A program made the position numbers and the translations under genes. Shown here piece after piece: positions 15,997 to 24,049 of a stretch of DNA of 64,000 nt. The notes beneath the pieces are model-generated. The model saw nothing but the letters and a program-made list of their open reading frames with translations, did no database searches and was not told where the DNA came from. This DNA is from Arcobacter arenosus (GTDB taxonomy: Bacteria > Campylobacterota > Campylobacteria > Campylobacterales > Arcobacteraceae): assembly GCF_005771535.1 (NCBI RefSeq), contig NZ_VANU01000002.1, forward strand, positions 248,001 through 312,000. Direction: 5' to 3'. Each line of letters starts with the position of its first letter. Positions within the stretch are counted from its first letter, which is position 1.

Positions 15997-17277
15997 ATGA
16001 AAGATGTTTTTAAAAGACTTATTACAGATTTTATTGAAAAAAATATTACAGGAATTATCTCTAGAGATTATCAAATACCATTAAATAGTAAAAAAATTAT
16101 CTCTTTAATTGGTGTAAGACGAAGTGGAAAAAGTAGTATTTTATTTGACATAGTACATAATTTACGAAAAACGACTCCAAGAGAAAATATCATATATATA
16201 AATTTTGAAGATGATAGGCTATATCCTTTAGAGTTAAAATCTTTGGATTTACTACTAGAAAGCTATTTTGAACTATATCCAAATAAAAAAAATGAAAAGA
16301 TATATCTTTTTTTAGATGAAGTTCAAGTTGTAGAGAATTGGGAAGCTTATGTTAGAAGAATCTACGACAATGAAAACATATCAATCTATATAACAGGTTC
16401 TAGTGCCAAGCTTCTATCTTCTGAAATAGCAACTAGTTTAAGAGGAAGAACTATAAGTTATGAGATATTTCCATTTTCCTTTAAAGAATATTTACGATAT
16501 AAACAAATAGACATAAATATCCACTCTTCAAAATCTTTGTCATTTATCAAAAATGCCCTTGAAACTTATCTTATAGATGGTGGCTTTGCAGAAACAATAA
16601 ATGAAGATAACACCATAAGTAGAAAAATCTTAAGTGACTATCTTGAACTAATAGTTTACAAAGATATAGTTGATAGATACAATATTACAAACAGAAGTCT
16701 ACTTAAAACTTTAAATAAGTACTGCTTTACAAATATTGCTACATTAATTAGCTTCAACAAACTTTATAATGAGTTTAAATCACAAGGATTCAAGCTCTCA
16801 AAGGATACTATTTTTAACTATGTTTCACATTTAGAAGATGCTTATACACTTTTTAGTGTACCAATTTATAGAAACTCCATAAAAGAGGAACAGAGAAATC
16901 CAAAAAAAATATATGCTATAGATAATGGTTTTAAAAAAATATATGACTATGCAATAGGTGAAGATAAAAGTAAACTCTATGAAAATATAGTATTTTTGCA
17001 TCTTAGAAACCAAACTAAAGAGATATATTACTTTAAAGAAAAACAAGAAGTTGACTTTTATGCCAAGATAGAAGGCAAAGAGTTTTTAGTAAATGTTAGC
17101 GTTAAAATAGAAAATGAAAAAACAAAACAAAGAGAAACAAAAGGACTTCTTGAAGCTATGAATTACTTTGATTTAAATGAAAGTTATCTAATAACACAAG
17201 ATGAAGATGAAACAATACAAATAGAAGATAAAAAGATATTTGTATTACCACTTTATAAATTTCTATTAGAGGTATAA
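15997..17277 (+). CDS. AAA+ ATPase with DUF4143 domain
   Basis: A 426-aa protein with an N-terminal AAA_14-type ATPase (Walker A V-R-R-S-G-K-S-S, Walker B Y-L-F-L-D-E-V-Q) and a C-terminal DUF4143 domain ending in a nuclease-like E-V-D-F-Y-A motif. ATG 15997 follows an AAGGA site; the frame is open to 15979. These proteins are widespread, patchily distributed and of unclear function. It has its own strong promoter and separates modB from modC, which points to insertion by transfer, though neighbouring base composition is similar. Confidence 0.85.
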   Translation: MKDVFKRLITDFIEKNITGIISRDYQIPLNSKKIISLIGVRRSGKSSILFDIVHNLRKTTPRENIIYINFEDDRLYPLELKSLDLLLESYFELYPNKKNEKIYLFLDEVQVVENWEAYVRRIYDNENISIYITGSSAKLLSSEIATSLRGRTISYEIFPFSFKEYLRYKQIDINIHSSKSLSFIKNALETYLIDGGFAETINEDNTISRKILSDYLELIVYKDIVDRYNITNRSLLKTLNKYCFTNIATLISFNKLYNEFKSQGFKLSKDTIFNYVSHLEDAYTLFSVPIYRNSIKEEQRNPKKIYAIDNGFKKIYDYAIGEDKSKLYENIVFLHLRNQTKEIYYFKEKQEVDFYAKIEGKEFLVNVSVKIENEKTKQRETKGLLEAMNYFDLNESYLITQDEDETIQIEDKKIFVLPLYKFLLEV

Positions 17278-17280
17278 AAT

Positions 17281-17634
17281 ATGAAAAAGAAAAAAGAGAA
17301 TTTATTAATTATAATCTCAACAGATAATATTGATTCAATACTAAAATTCCCACTTTTATATGGTGGAGTTTCTATTCCAAGGGGATATTGGAAAAGAGTT
17401 CACATTATGTTTTGGGGAGCTTCAATTAAAACTGTAATTTCAAAAAAGAAGCTTAGAAAAAAAATTATAGAACTACAAAAAGCTAATGTTGAATTTAGTT
17501 CTTGTATAGTTTGCGCAGAAGAATACAAAGCAGTTAAAAAATTAGAAAAGATAAATGTCCCTTGCGTTCATACGGGAGAGCTTTTAAATGAAGCTTTACA
17601 AAACGATAAAAAATGGGCAACCCTAACGGTATAA
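17281..17634 (+). CDS. DsrE-like small protein
   Basis: A 117-aa protein of the DsrE/DsrF/YchN fold: an N-terminal strand L-L-I-I-I-S-T-D, a helix, H-I-M-F-W-G-A-S, and a Cys in S-S-C-I-V-C-A near residue 79 at the place of the family's sulfur-carrying Cys. Family members take part in sulfur relay or bind small ligands. It starts 3 nt after the ATPase gene, so it may share its promoter. The exact function is unknown. Confidence 0.6.
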   Translation: MKKKKENLLIIISTDNIDSILKFPLLYGGVSIPRGYWKRVHIMFWGASIKTVISKKKLRKKIIELQKANVEFSSCIVCAEEYKAVKKLEKINVPCVHTGELLNEALQNDKKWATLTV

Positions 17635-17654
17635 AAATTGTAAAAGAAAGAATT

Positions 17655-18332
17655 ATGAAACTAGAAAATAAAAAACTAATAATATTTGATTTTGACGGAA
17701 CTTTGATTGATAGTGCCCCTGATTTAACAGAGGCAGTTAATTATATGCGTGAGAAACTTCATATGGAGCCTGTTCCTATTGAAAGTGTAAGGCTATGGAT
17801 TGGAAATGGCGCTTCAAAACTTGTAAAAAGAGCCTTATGTGGCAATATAGTTGTAGATAAAGAAAAATTCAATGAAGAGGTTTTTACAAGGGCATTAGGG
17901 TATTTTTTTGACCATTATTCACTAAATGTTGCCAAGAATACAACCCTTTATGAGGGAGTGGAAGAGACTTTAGAAGAGTTAAAAGAGAAAAAGTATAGTT
18001 TTGCCATAGCTACAAATAAACCCCATGAATTTATTGAACCAATTTTAGAAAAATTTGAATTGAAATCCTATTTTAAACTTTATCTTGGTGGAAATAGCGT
18101 TGAGAAAAAAAAGCCAGACCCAATGATGTTACTTAGAATTTGTGAAGAGTTAGGTTATACAGTGGAAGAAAGTGTGATGATTGGAGATTCTAAAAACGAT
18201 ATTTTGTCAGCAAAAAATGCAAATATGGATTCTATTGCCATGACTTATGGTTATAACTACGATGAGGATATAAAAATTTATGAACCAAATATAATATGTG
18301 ATAAATTCAAGCAGTTAAATGAGGTTTTATAG
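17655..18332 (+). CDS. gph: HAD-family phosphoglycolate phosphatase-like protein
   Basis: A 225-aa HAD hydrolase: motif I F-D-F-D-G-T-L-I-D-S with both Asp, motif II A-T-N-K-P, motif III Lys in K-K-K-P-D-P and motif IV I-G-D-S-K-N-D. The length and the P-D-L-T-E-A cap match Gph, which hydrolyses 2-phosphoglycolate. The ATG at 17655 gives the natural N terminus; an ATG at 17613 would overlap the DsrE-like gene by 22 nt. Substrate within the HAD family is not certain. Confidence 0.82.
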   Translation: MKLENKKLIIFDFDGTLIDSAPDLTEAVNYMREKLHMEPVPIESVRLWIGNGASKLVKRALCGNIVVDKEKFNEEVFTRALGYFFDHYSLNVAKNTTLYEGVEETLEELKEKKYSFAIATNKPHEFIEPILEKFELKSYFKLYLGGNSVEKKKPDPMMLLRICEELGYTVEESVMIGDSKNDILSAKNANMDSIAMTYGYNYDEDIKIYEPNIICDKFKQLNEVL

Positions 18333-18337
18333 TTTAG

Positions 18338-19780
18338 ATGCAAGAGAAGATGAAAATCGCAATTATTGGTGCAGGAATAGCAGGTAGTACAGCGGCAATT
18401 TATTTGGGAAAATTAGGCCTTGATGTAACTTTATTTGAAAGGGGTAACTCAATAGTTAGTGGTCCTCCTTTTTGCCATCTTCATGCAGGTGGTAACCTTT
18501 ATCGAGAAATATCAGATGAAGCTTGTGTGACTTTATTAAAAGAATCAATTGAATTATTAAGAATGTACCCACAAGTAATTGACTACAGACCTACAGTTTT
18601 AGCCATCCCAACCGTTGATAATGGAGAGGCAAAAGATTTATTTAAAAGACTTGATATTTTAAAAGAAGAGTATAAAAAACTTGTAAATGAAGATAGTAAA
18701 AATCAAGTTTTAGGGAAAGTTGAAGATTATTATAAAGTTTATACTAAAGAAGAATTAAAAAAATTAAAAGAGAAAAAAACAGTAAAAAAACCTAAAAGTT
18801 TTGATGAATGGATGATACCTGTTGCTAAAAATGTAGACCTTAATAAAATAAAAGATACCTTGATAATGGTACAAGAGTATGGTTTAAATATTTTTAGACT
18901 CAGTGCAAGTGCTAAAATGATTTTAGATGAAATGTCAAATGTAAAGATTAAACTAAATACTACAGTTTCCAATATTATAGAAGATGAAAGTCTAAAAAAT
19001 TTTGTAATTGAATTTAAAAATAATGAATTAATAAATGAACAAAGATTTGATTATATAATCAATGCAGCAGGTTTTAGAACAGGTAAGATTGATGATATGC
19101 TTAAAGTAAAAGCTAAAAGATTAGTTGAGTTTAAATCGGCATATGTTAGTAAATGGACTGACTGCGATACTATTTGGCCTGAAGTTATTTTTTATGGAAC
19201 AAGGGGTACCCCTCAAGGAATGGCTCAATTTACTCCATATCCAAATGGTCATTTTCAAATACATGGGATGACAGAAGAGATAACCCTTTTTAAAAATGGT
19301 TTAGCAAAAAGTTGTGAAAATAGTTCCCAACCAAAGTTAGAAAAAAAATTTGTGAAAAAGATTACCCAAGGTTGGGAAAAATCTGATATTGAAAATAGAA
19401 CAAAAAGTGCAATTAATTATATTAAACAATTTATTCCAAGTTTCAAAAATGTAGAGGTTGCCTCAAAGCCTTTATATGGAGCACAACAAATTCCAGGTGA
19501 TGAGGTTAGTTTAAGAACTGCAGATGTATGTTTTGAAAGTGAAAGATATGCAAGATGTGAGATTGTAAAAGCTTCATCAGTTTTAACCATGAGTGATATG
19601 ATAATCAAAAGTTTAATAGAACTTTCTATTCTTCCAAGTGATGTTTATAAAAATAGAACTCAGATTTTTGATAAGTTTCAAGATAGAGAAAAATTAGATT
19701 CATTATCAAAAGAGATTGCAAAACAAAGGGATTATCCCGAAGAGTTAGCAATGCTTATAAATGACAAAAAACTTAATTAG
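18338..19780 (+). CDS. FAD-dependent oxidoreductase (DAO/Mqo-like fold)
   Basis: A 480-aa flavoprotein. The N-terminal dinucleotide-binding motif is I-A-I-I-G-A-G-I-A-G-S-T-A with the acidic end L-F-E-R, followed by the conspicuous H-L-H-A-G-G-N-L-Y-R-E-I-S block near residue 49. A second FAD-site strand, I-I-N-A-A-G-F, lies near residue 241. No transmembrane segment. It resembles FAD oxidoreductases such as malate:quinone oxidoreductase, but I cannot assign a substrate. ATG 18350 (MKIAIIGAG) is an alternative start. It lies 9 nt before modC. Confidence 0.72.
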   Translation: MQEKMKIAIIGAGIAGSTAAIYLGKLGLDVTLFERGNSIVSGPPFCHLHAGGNLYREISDEACVTLLKESIELLRMYPQVIDYRPTVLAIPTVDNGEAKDLFKRLDILKEEYKKLVNEDSKNQVLGKVEDYYKVYTKEELKKLKEKKTVKKPKSFDEWMIPVAKNVDLNKIKDTLIMVQEYGLNIFRLSASAKMILDEMSNVKIKLNTTVSNIIEDESLKNFVIEFKNNELINEQRFDYIINAAGFRTGKIDDMLKVKAKRLVEFKSAYVSKWTDCDTIWPEVIFYGTRGTPQGMAQFTPYPNGHFQIHGMTEEITLFKNGLAKSCENSSQPKLEKKFVKKITQGWEKSDIENRTKSAINYIKQFIPSFKNVEVASKPLYGAQQIPGDEVSLRTADVCFESERYARCEIVKASSVLTMSDMIIKSLIELSILPSDVYKNRTQIFDKFQDREKLDSLSKEIAKQRDYPEELAMLINDKKLN

Positions 19781-19789
19781 GTTTAAAAA

Positions 19790-20638
19790 ATGATACAAAT
19801 AGATATAAAAAAACAGCTTTATGGCTCAAATGGTCAGATGCTTTTAGATGTAAACCTTGAGATAGAAAAAGGTGATTTTATAGCATTAAGTGGTTTAAGT
19901 GGAAGTGGCAAAACAACACTTTTAAGAATACTTGCAGGACTTGAAGAGGGTTCTGGAATAATTAAAATAGATGATAAAATTTGGTTAGATGATAAAATTA
20001 AACTTCCAACACAAAAAAGAGAAATAGGATTTGTCTTTCAAGATTATGCACTATTTCCAAATATGACCGTTCTTGAAAATCTACTTTATGTAAAAAAAGA
20101 TTTAGACTTAGCTAATCATCTACTTGAAATAACAGAACTATCTGAACTAAAAAAAAGACTTCCAAATATGTTAAGTGGGGGACAAAAACAGCGAGTTAGT
20201 TTATGTAGAGCTTTGATGAACAGACCAAAACTTTTACTTATGGATGAGCCTTTATCTGCTTTAGATCCAGCTATGAGAACAAAACTTCAAAATGAGATAT
20301 TACAACTTCATAAAGAGTTTGAGACAACTACGATTATGGTAAGCCATGACCCAAGTGAAATATATAGATTGAGTAATCGGGTTTTAGTTTTAAATCAAGG
20401 AAAAATAATCGATGATGGAGATGCTAAAAAAGTACTTCTAAAAACAACAGGAAGTGCTAAATTTTCCTTTGAAGGTGAACTTTTGGAGATAGTTAAAATG
20501 GATGTGATTTATGTGGCAATTGTATCTATTGGGCAACAATTAGTTGAAATTGTTATTAGCCAAGAGGAAGCTACTAACCTTGTAATTGGGCAAAAAGTAA
20601 ATGTAAGTACAAAGGCCTTTGCTCCAATAATCTCTTAA
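19790..20638 (+). CDS. modC: Molybdate ABC transporter ATP-binding protein
   Basis: A 282-aa ABC ATPase: Walker A G-L-S-G-S-G-K-T-T (about residues 35-43), Q-loop F-V-F-Q-D-Y, signature L-S-G-G-Q-K-Q-R, Walker B L-L-L-M-D-E-P and H-loop S-H-D. A C-terminal TOBE/Mop-like region (about residues 215-280) marks ModC. It powers ModB. Its separation from modA-modB by four genes is unusual; the four intervening genes are all on the same strand, so one long transcript is possible. Confidence 0.9.
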   Translation: MIQIDIKKQLYGSNGQMLLDVNLEIEKGDFIALSGLSGSGKTTLLRILAGLEEGSGIIKIDDKIWLDDKIKLPTQKREIGFVFQDYALFPNMTVLENLLYVKKDLDLANHLLEITELSELKKRLPNMLSGGQKQRVSLCRALMNRPKLLLMDEPLSALDPAMRTKLQNEILQLHKEFETTTIMVSHDPSEIYRLSNRVLVLNQGKIIDDGDAKKVLLKTTGSAKFSFEGELLEIVKMDVIYVAIVSIGQQLVEIVISQEEATNLVIGQKVNVSTKAFAPIIS

Positions 20639-20669
20639 TCTACAAAATTGTAAATTAAAAAATAGTTCA

Positions 20670-20685
20670 AGGAACATCATTTGCA
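20670..20685 (+). promoter_or_regulatory. Sigma54 promoter of a 31-aa peptide gene
   Basis: AGGAACATCATTTGCA has GG at 20671-20672 and GC at 20683-20684, 10 nt apart. The -12 half TTGCAT is perfect; the -24 half has A in place of T before GG. It lies 26 nt before the start of the small ORF. Confidence 0.72.
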
Positions 20686-20710
20686 TTACCTTTTAAAAAA
20701 AGGAGAGATG

Positions 20711-20806
20711 ATGTTTTTACTTGAACAATTTCTATTACCTGGAATTTTAGTGTGTTACACAGCAGGTGTAATTATTTATACAAACTACAAATATAAAAAC
20801 TCATAA
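20711..20806 (+). CDS. 31-aa putative membrane peptide, sigma54-controlled
   Basis: A short ORF: M-F-L-L-E-Q-F-L-L-P-G-I-L-V, then a hydrophobic stretch to Y-T-N-Y-K-Y-K-N-S. That is one transmembrane helix with a positively charged C terminus, giving a predicted C-in topology. AAGGAG lies 5-6 nt before this ATG; another ATG three bases earlier is too close to the ribosome site. It sits alone between two sigma54 promoters, which argues that it is a real nif-regulon peptide. I do not recognise the family. Confidence 0.6.
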   Translation: MFLLEQFLLPGILVCYTAGVIIYTNYKYKNS

Positions 20807-20812
20807 ATTTAG

Positions 20813-20828
20813 TGGAACACTTTTTGCA
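20813..20828 (+). promoter_or_regulatory. Sigma54 promoter of the AKR-flavoprotein-nifT operon
   Basis: TGGAACACTTTTTGCA has GG at 20814-20815 and GC at 20826-20827, 10 nt apart, and matches the nifH and nifX promoters closely. It begins 7 nt after the stop of the 31-aa peptide gene. Confidence 0.88.
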
Positions 20829-20878
20829 TATATCTTTTTAACCTTTTGTAAATTAGATTTCATTAGAGTAAGGAATTA

Positions 20879-22039
20879 ATGTCTCCTTACTCTTTTGTTT
20901 TTACAAAAATTGTAAGAAGGATTTCTTTTATGGCTGAAGCTACATTTGATGATACATTAAATTTTGCAAAAAAATTCAAAAATTATAAAGACTTTTATAT
21001 AAAACATAACGATTTAATATTTTCTAAACTCGGTCTTGGAACTTTTAATAAAGAACCATATAAAGAAGAGAACTATGTATTTCATTATATTGAAGGTGTA
21101 AAAGAAGCTATTAGAAGTGGAATAAATCTTATTGATACCGCAAGTAATTATAGATATGGACAAAGTGAAAAAGAGATAGGTATCGCTTTAAAAGAATTAT
21201 TAGATGAAGATGAGATTAAAAGAGAAGAATTAATTATCTGTTCAAAGGGAGGGTTTATCCAATTAGATTATCCTTTTCCTGAAAATCCTTATGAATGGAT
21301 AGATGAAAAAATCATAAAAGCTAAACTAGCTACCAAAGATGATATTGAATTAGACCAACACTGTTTAACAGCAGATTTTATAGAGTGGTCATGTAAAAAA
21401 TCATTGGAAAATGTGGGAATAGATTGTTTTGATATCTATTATCTACATAATCCTGAGATGCAAATTTTGAAATTAGGTTATGATAAATTTCTAAAAAAAG
21501 TTGAATCAATATTTAAACGATTTGAAAAAATGGTAACTATGGGGCTTATCAAAAACTATGGCGTTGCTGTATGGAATGGCTTTATTAGTGAGATTAGTGG
21601 AGAAAATATTAATTTAGAAGATTTGGTTAATATTGCAAAAAAAGTTGGTGGAGAAAATCACCATTTTAAATATATTCAAACACCTTTTAATATTGGAAAA
21701 ACTTCAATTTACATTCTACCAACACAAAAAGTTAATGGGGAAGAGTGTACTTTACTACAAGCTGCACATAGATTAAAAATAGGTGTTATTTCAAGTTCAT
21801 CTTTACTTCAAATGAATCTATTTAAAAAATCATTCAAACCAGAAACTGGTTACCTATTAGATTCAAAAATGGTTTTAGAAAATGATATACAATTAGCACT
21901 ACAATTTGTACGTTCAACTCCAGGAATAATTAGTTCGCTTTTTGCTTCAAAAGCCCCAATTCATATAAAAAAGAATTTAGAGATTACAAAAATAAAAGCT
22001 ACCCCTAGAGCAAACTATGACCTAATGTATAGAGTATAA
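20879..22039 (+). CDS. Aldo/keto reductase, nif-regulated
   Basis: A 386-aa AKR-superfamily protein (a TIM-barrel oxidoreductase using NAD(P)H). I-D-T-A-S-N-Y-R-Y-G-Q-S-E lies near residue 81 and holds the catalytic Asp and Tyr; further motifs are C-S-K-G-G-F and Y-L-H-N-P. The C-terminal half is longer than in simple AKRs. The start at 20879 has AGGA upstream; ATG 20930 with GAAGGA ahead is equally plausible and would give 369 aa. It is the first gene of a sigma54-controlled operon with a NadB-like flavoprotein and nifT. The substrate is unknown. Confidence 0.8.
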   Translation: MSPYSFVFTKIVRRISFMAEATFDDTLNFAKKFKNYKDFYIKHNDLIFSKLGLGTFNKEPYKEENYVFHYIEGVKEAIRSGINLIDTASNYRYGQSEKEIGIALKELLDEDEIKREELIICSKGGFIQLDYPFPENPYEWIDEKIIKAKLATKDDIELDQHCLTADFIEWSCKKSLENVGIDCFDIYYLHNPEMQILKLGYDKFLKKVESIFKRFEKMVTMGLIKNYGVAVWNGFISEISGENINLEDLVNIAKKVGGENHHFKYIQTPFNIGKTSIYILPTQKVNGEECTLLQAAHRLKIGVISSSSLLQMNLFKKSFKPETGYLLDSKMVLENDIQLALQFVRSTPGIISSLFASKAPIHIKKNLEITKIKATPRANYDLMYRV

Positions 22040-22049
22040 GTAGTTTACG

Positions 22050-23696
22050 ATGATTTATGATGTAATTGTAGTTGGGGGAGGTGTAGCTGGACTTATGGCA
22101 GCAATTGAAGCTAAAACCCAAACAAATAAAGTAGCAATAATAACCAAGGGTAATATTTTTAAATCAAACTCTTCTATGGCAAGTGGTGGGATTAATGCAG
22201 TATTAGATTCAAATGATAAAGAAGCAATTCAATCCCATATAAATGATACTTACAAATCTTCTAAAGGTTTAGGAGATTTAAAATCTATAACATATATGTG
22301 TAATCAAGCATCAGAGATTATATCAAAATTGATAAGTTTTGGAGTTCCTTTTGATAGGGATGAAAAAGGGGATATTTCACAACGACCATTTGGTGGAGCA
22401 GGAATAAATAGAACCTGTTATGTTGGTGATAAAACAGGTAGTGCTATCACCCAAGCACTTATAAAAAAGGCTAAATCTCTGGGGATTACTTTTTTAGTAA
22501 ATAGATATGTTTTAAACTTAACTACCCATGAAAAAACAATTAGTGGTGTAACGGTTTTAAGAAGAAGTGATTCAATGGTAATTGTTCATCCTGCAAAAGC
22601 AATAGTTCTTGCTGGTGGTGGTTATGCAGGGATTTTTAGAGGGAATTCTACAAATGCACAAGATTATACAGGAGATCTTTTAGCTGTTTGTTTAAGGGCT
22701 GGACTTAGTTTGAAAGATATGGAGTTTATTCAATTTCACCCAACAGGTATTGCAAAAACAAATTATCTTGTAACAGAAGCTGCAAGGGGCGAAGGTGGTT
22801 ACCTAATTAATAGCGATGGAGAAAGGTTTGTAAATGAACTTGAAACCAGAGATAAAATTGCAAAAGCTATACTAGAACAAAAACAAAAAGGGCATAAGGT
22901 ATTTATTGATTTAAGACACTTACCCTTAGAAAAAATAGAAACAAAATTACCTTCTCTTTATTCTGTTGCCTATAATCAAGTTGGGGTAAATTTAAGTAAA
23001 GATTTACTTGAGATTAAACCTGTTGCCCATTATACGATGGGTGGTGTTGAAACAAATATGACAAAAACAAAAATAAAAGGATTGTATGCTTGTGGTGAGA
23101 TGGCTTGTGAAGGACTTCATGGGGCAAATAGACTTGGAGGAAACTCTTTATTAGAGGGAACTGTTTTTGGGGAATTAGCGGGAAAAAAAGCTTTAGAATA
23201 TTCTAAAAAGACCGATTTCTTACCAGTAGATTACAATTATGTAATAAAAGATATTGAGAATATTGATAAATTATTCGAAGGTGATACCTCAAAAAATTTT
23301 AATGCAATTAGAATCTCCCTTGGTAATTCTATGTTTAATGATGTTGGAATCTTAAGAACTAAAGAATCTCTTATTAGAGCCTTTGATTACGCAAAATATC
23401 TACGGAATCAGTCATATTCTCTTCATTGTATAAATAAAGAAAAAAGAAATAATGTAGAACTTGTTTCTATCTTGGAGTTAAGAAACGCTTTAGAAGTGGC
23501 GGAAGCTATCATCTTATCAGCTAAAAAGAGAAAAGAGAGTAGAGGAAGTCATCATAGAAAAGATTTTCCTAAAACAGATGAAAGTTACTCAAAATCTATT
23601 TTAATAAAAGAGTTTCAAAAAGGTTTTTTTAAAGTAGAACTTGAAGATAAAAGCTTTTTATCAACGGTTAGAAATCTTATTATAAATAAAGTGTAG
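22050..23696 (+). CDS. NadB/fumarate-reductase-like flavoprotein, nif-regulated
   Basis: A 548-aa flavoprotein of the L-aspartate oxidase/FrdA family: FAD motif V-V-G-G-G-V-A-G-L-M-A-A, S-S-M-A-S-G-G-I-N-A, the substrate-site H-P-T-G-I and R-G-E-G-G, H-Y-T-M-G-G-V, and H-G-A-N-R-L-G-G-N-S-L. It could be NadB, giving iminoaspartate for NAD synthesis, but nadA/nadC are not adjacent. It sits 10 nt after an aldo/keto reductase and before nifT behind a sigma54 promoter. That argues for a nitrogen-fixation-specific redox role; its electron partner is unknown. Confidence 0.8.
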   Translation: MIYDVIVVGGGVAGLMAAIEAKTQTNKVAIITKGNIFKSNSSMASGGINAVLDSNDKEAIQSHINDTYKSSKGLGDLKSITYMCNQASEIISKLISFGVPFDRDEKGDISQRPFGGAGINRTCYVGDKTGSAITQALIKKAKSLGITFLVNRYVLNLTTHEKTISGVTVLRRSDSMVIVHPAKAIVLAGGGYAGIFRGNSTNAQDYTGDLLAVCLRAGLSLKDMEFIQFHPTGIAKTNYLVTEAARGEGGYLINSDGERFVNELETRDKIAKAILEQKQKGHKVFIDLRHLPLEKIETKLPSLYSVAYNQVGVNLSKDLLEIKPVAHYTMGGVETNMTKTKIKGLYACGEMACEGLHGANRLGGNSLLEGTVFGELAGKKALEYSKKTDFLPVDYNYVIKDIENIDKLFEGDTSKNFNAIRISLGNSMFNDVGILRTKESLIRAFDYAKYLRNQSYSLHCINKEKRNNVELVSILELRNALEVAEAIILSAKKRKESRGSHHRKDFPKTDESYSKSILIKEFQKGFFKVELEDKSFLSTVRNLIINKV

Positions 23697-23722
23697 ATAA
23701 ATTTAAAAAGGAGAAATTGAAA

Positions 23723-23932
23723 ATGGCAAAAGTTATGTTAAGAGAGAGTGAAGGGATAATCTATTTTTATGTTGCAAAAAAAGACATGGAAGAGACAATA
23801 GAAACACTTGAATTTGATAGTGAAGAAAAATGGGGCGGAGAGTGTGAGTTATCTAATGGTGAAACATGGTGGATACAACCAGGGCCTAAAAGTTTACCAA
23901 AAGAAGAAGTTTGTAAAAAAATTGCTGACTAG
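23723..23932 (+). CDS. nifT: NifT/FixU family protein
   Basis: A 69-aa NifT: M-A-K-V-M-L-R-E at the start, Y-V-A-K-K-D-M-E-E-T, and the conserved W-G-G-E-C-E-L-S-N-G-E-T-W-W patch. NifT is common in nif clusters but its role is not established and it is often dispensable. The ATG at 23723 has AAGGAG nine bases ahead and gives the family N terminus; an upstream TTG is unlikely. In most diazotrophs nifT follows nifHDK; here it ends a separate sigma54 operon. Confidence 0.85.
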   Translation: MAKVMLRESEGIIYFYVAKKDMEETIETLEFDSEEKWGGECELSNGETWWIQPGPKSLPKEEVCKKIAD

Positions 23933-23960
23933 TTGAATAAATATTCACATTGACTAAATA

Positions 23961-23991
23961 GTGAACAGTTTTTGATAATAATTCTGTTCAC
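23961..23991 (+). terminator. Inverted repeat between nifT and nifA, likely terminator
   Basis: GTGAACAG (23961-23968) pairs perfectly with CTGTTCAC (23984-23991), followed by TTTCTTATAT. It probably ends the nifT operon. A dyad operator for nifA is an alternative, since nifA lies about 60 nt downstream and has no sigma54 promoter of its own that I can see. Confidence 0.6.
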
Positions 23992-24049
23992 TTTCTTATA
24001 TACTTATACTGTGTAGTAAAATCTAATTTAAATCCTAAAAGGACGTCAA

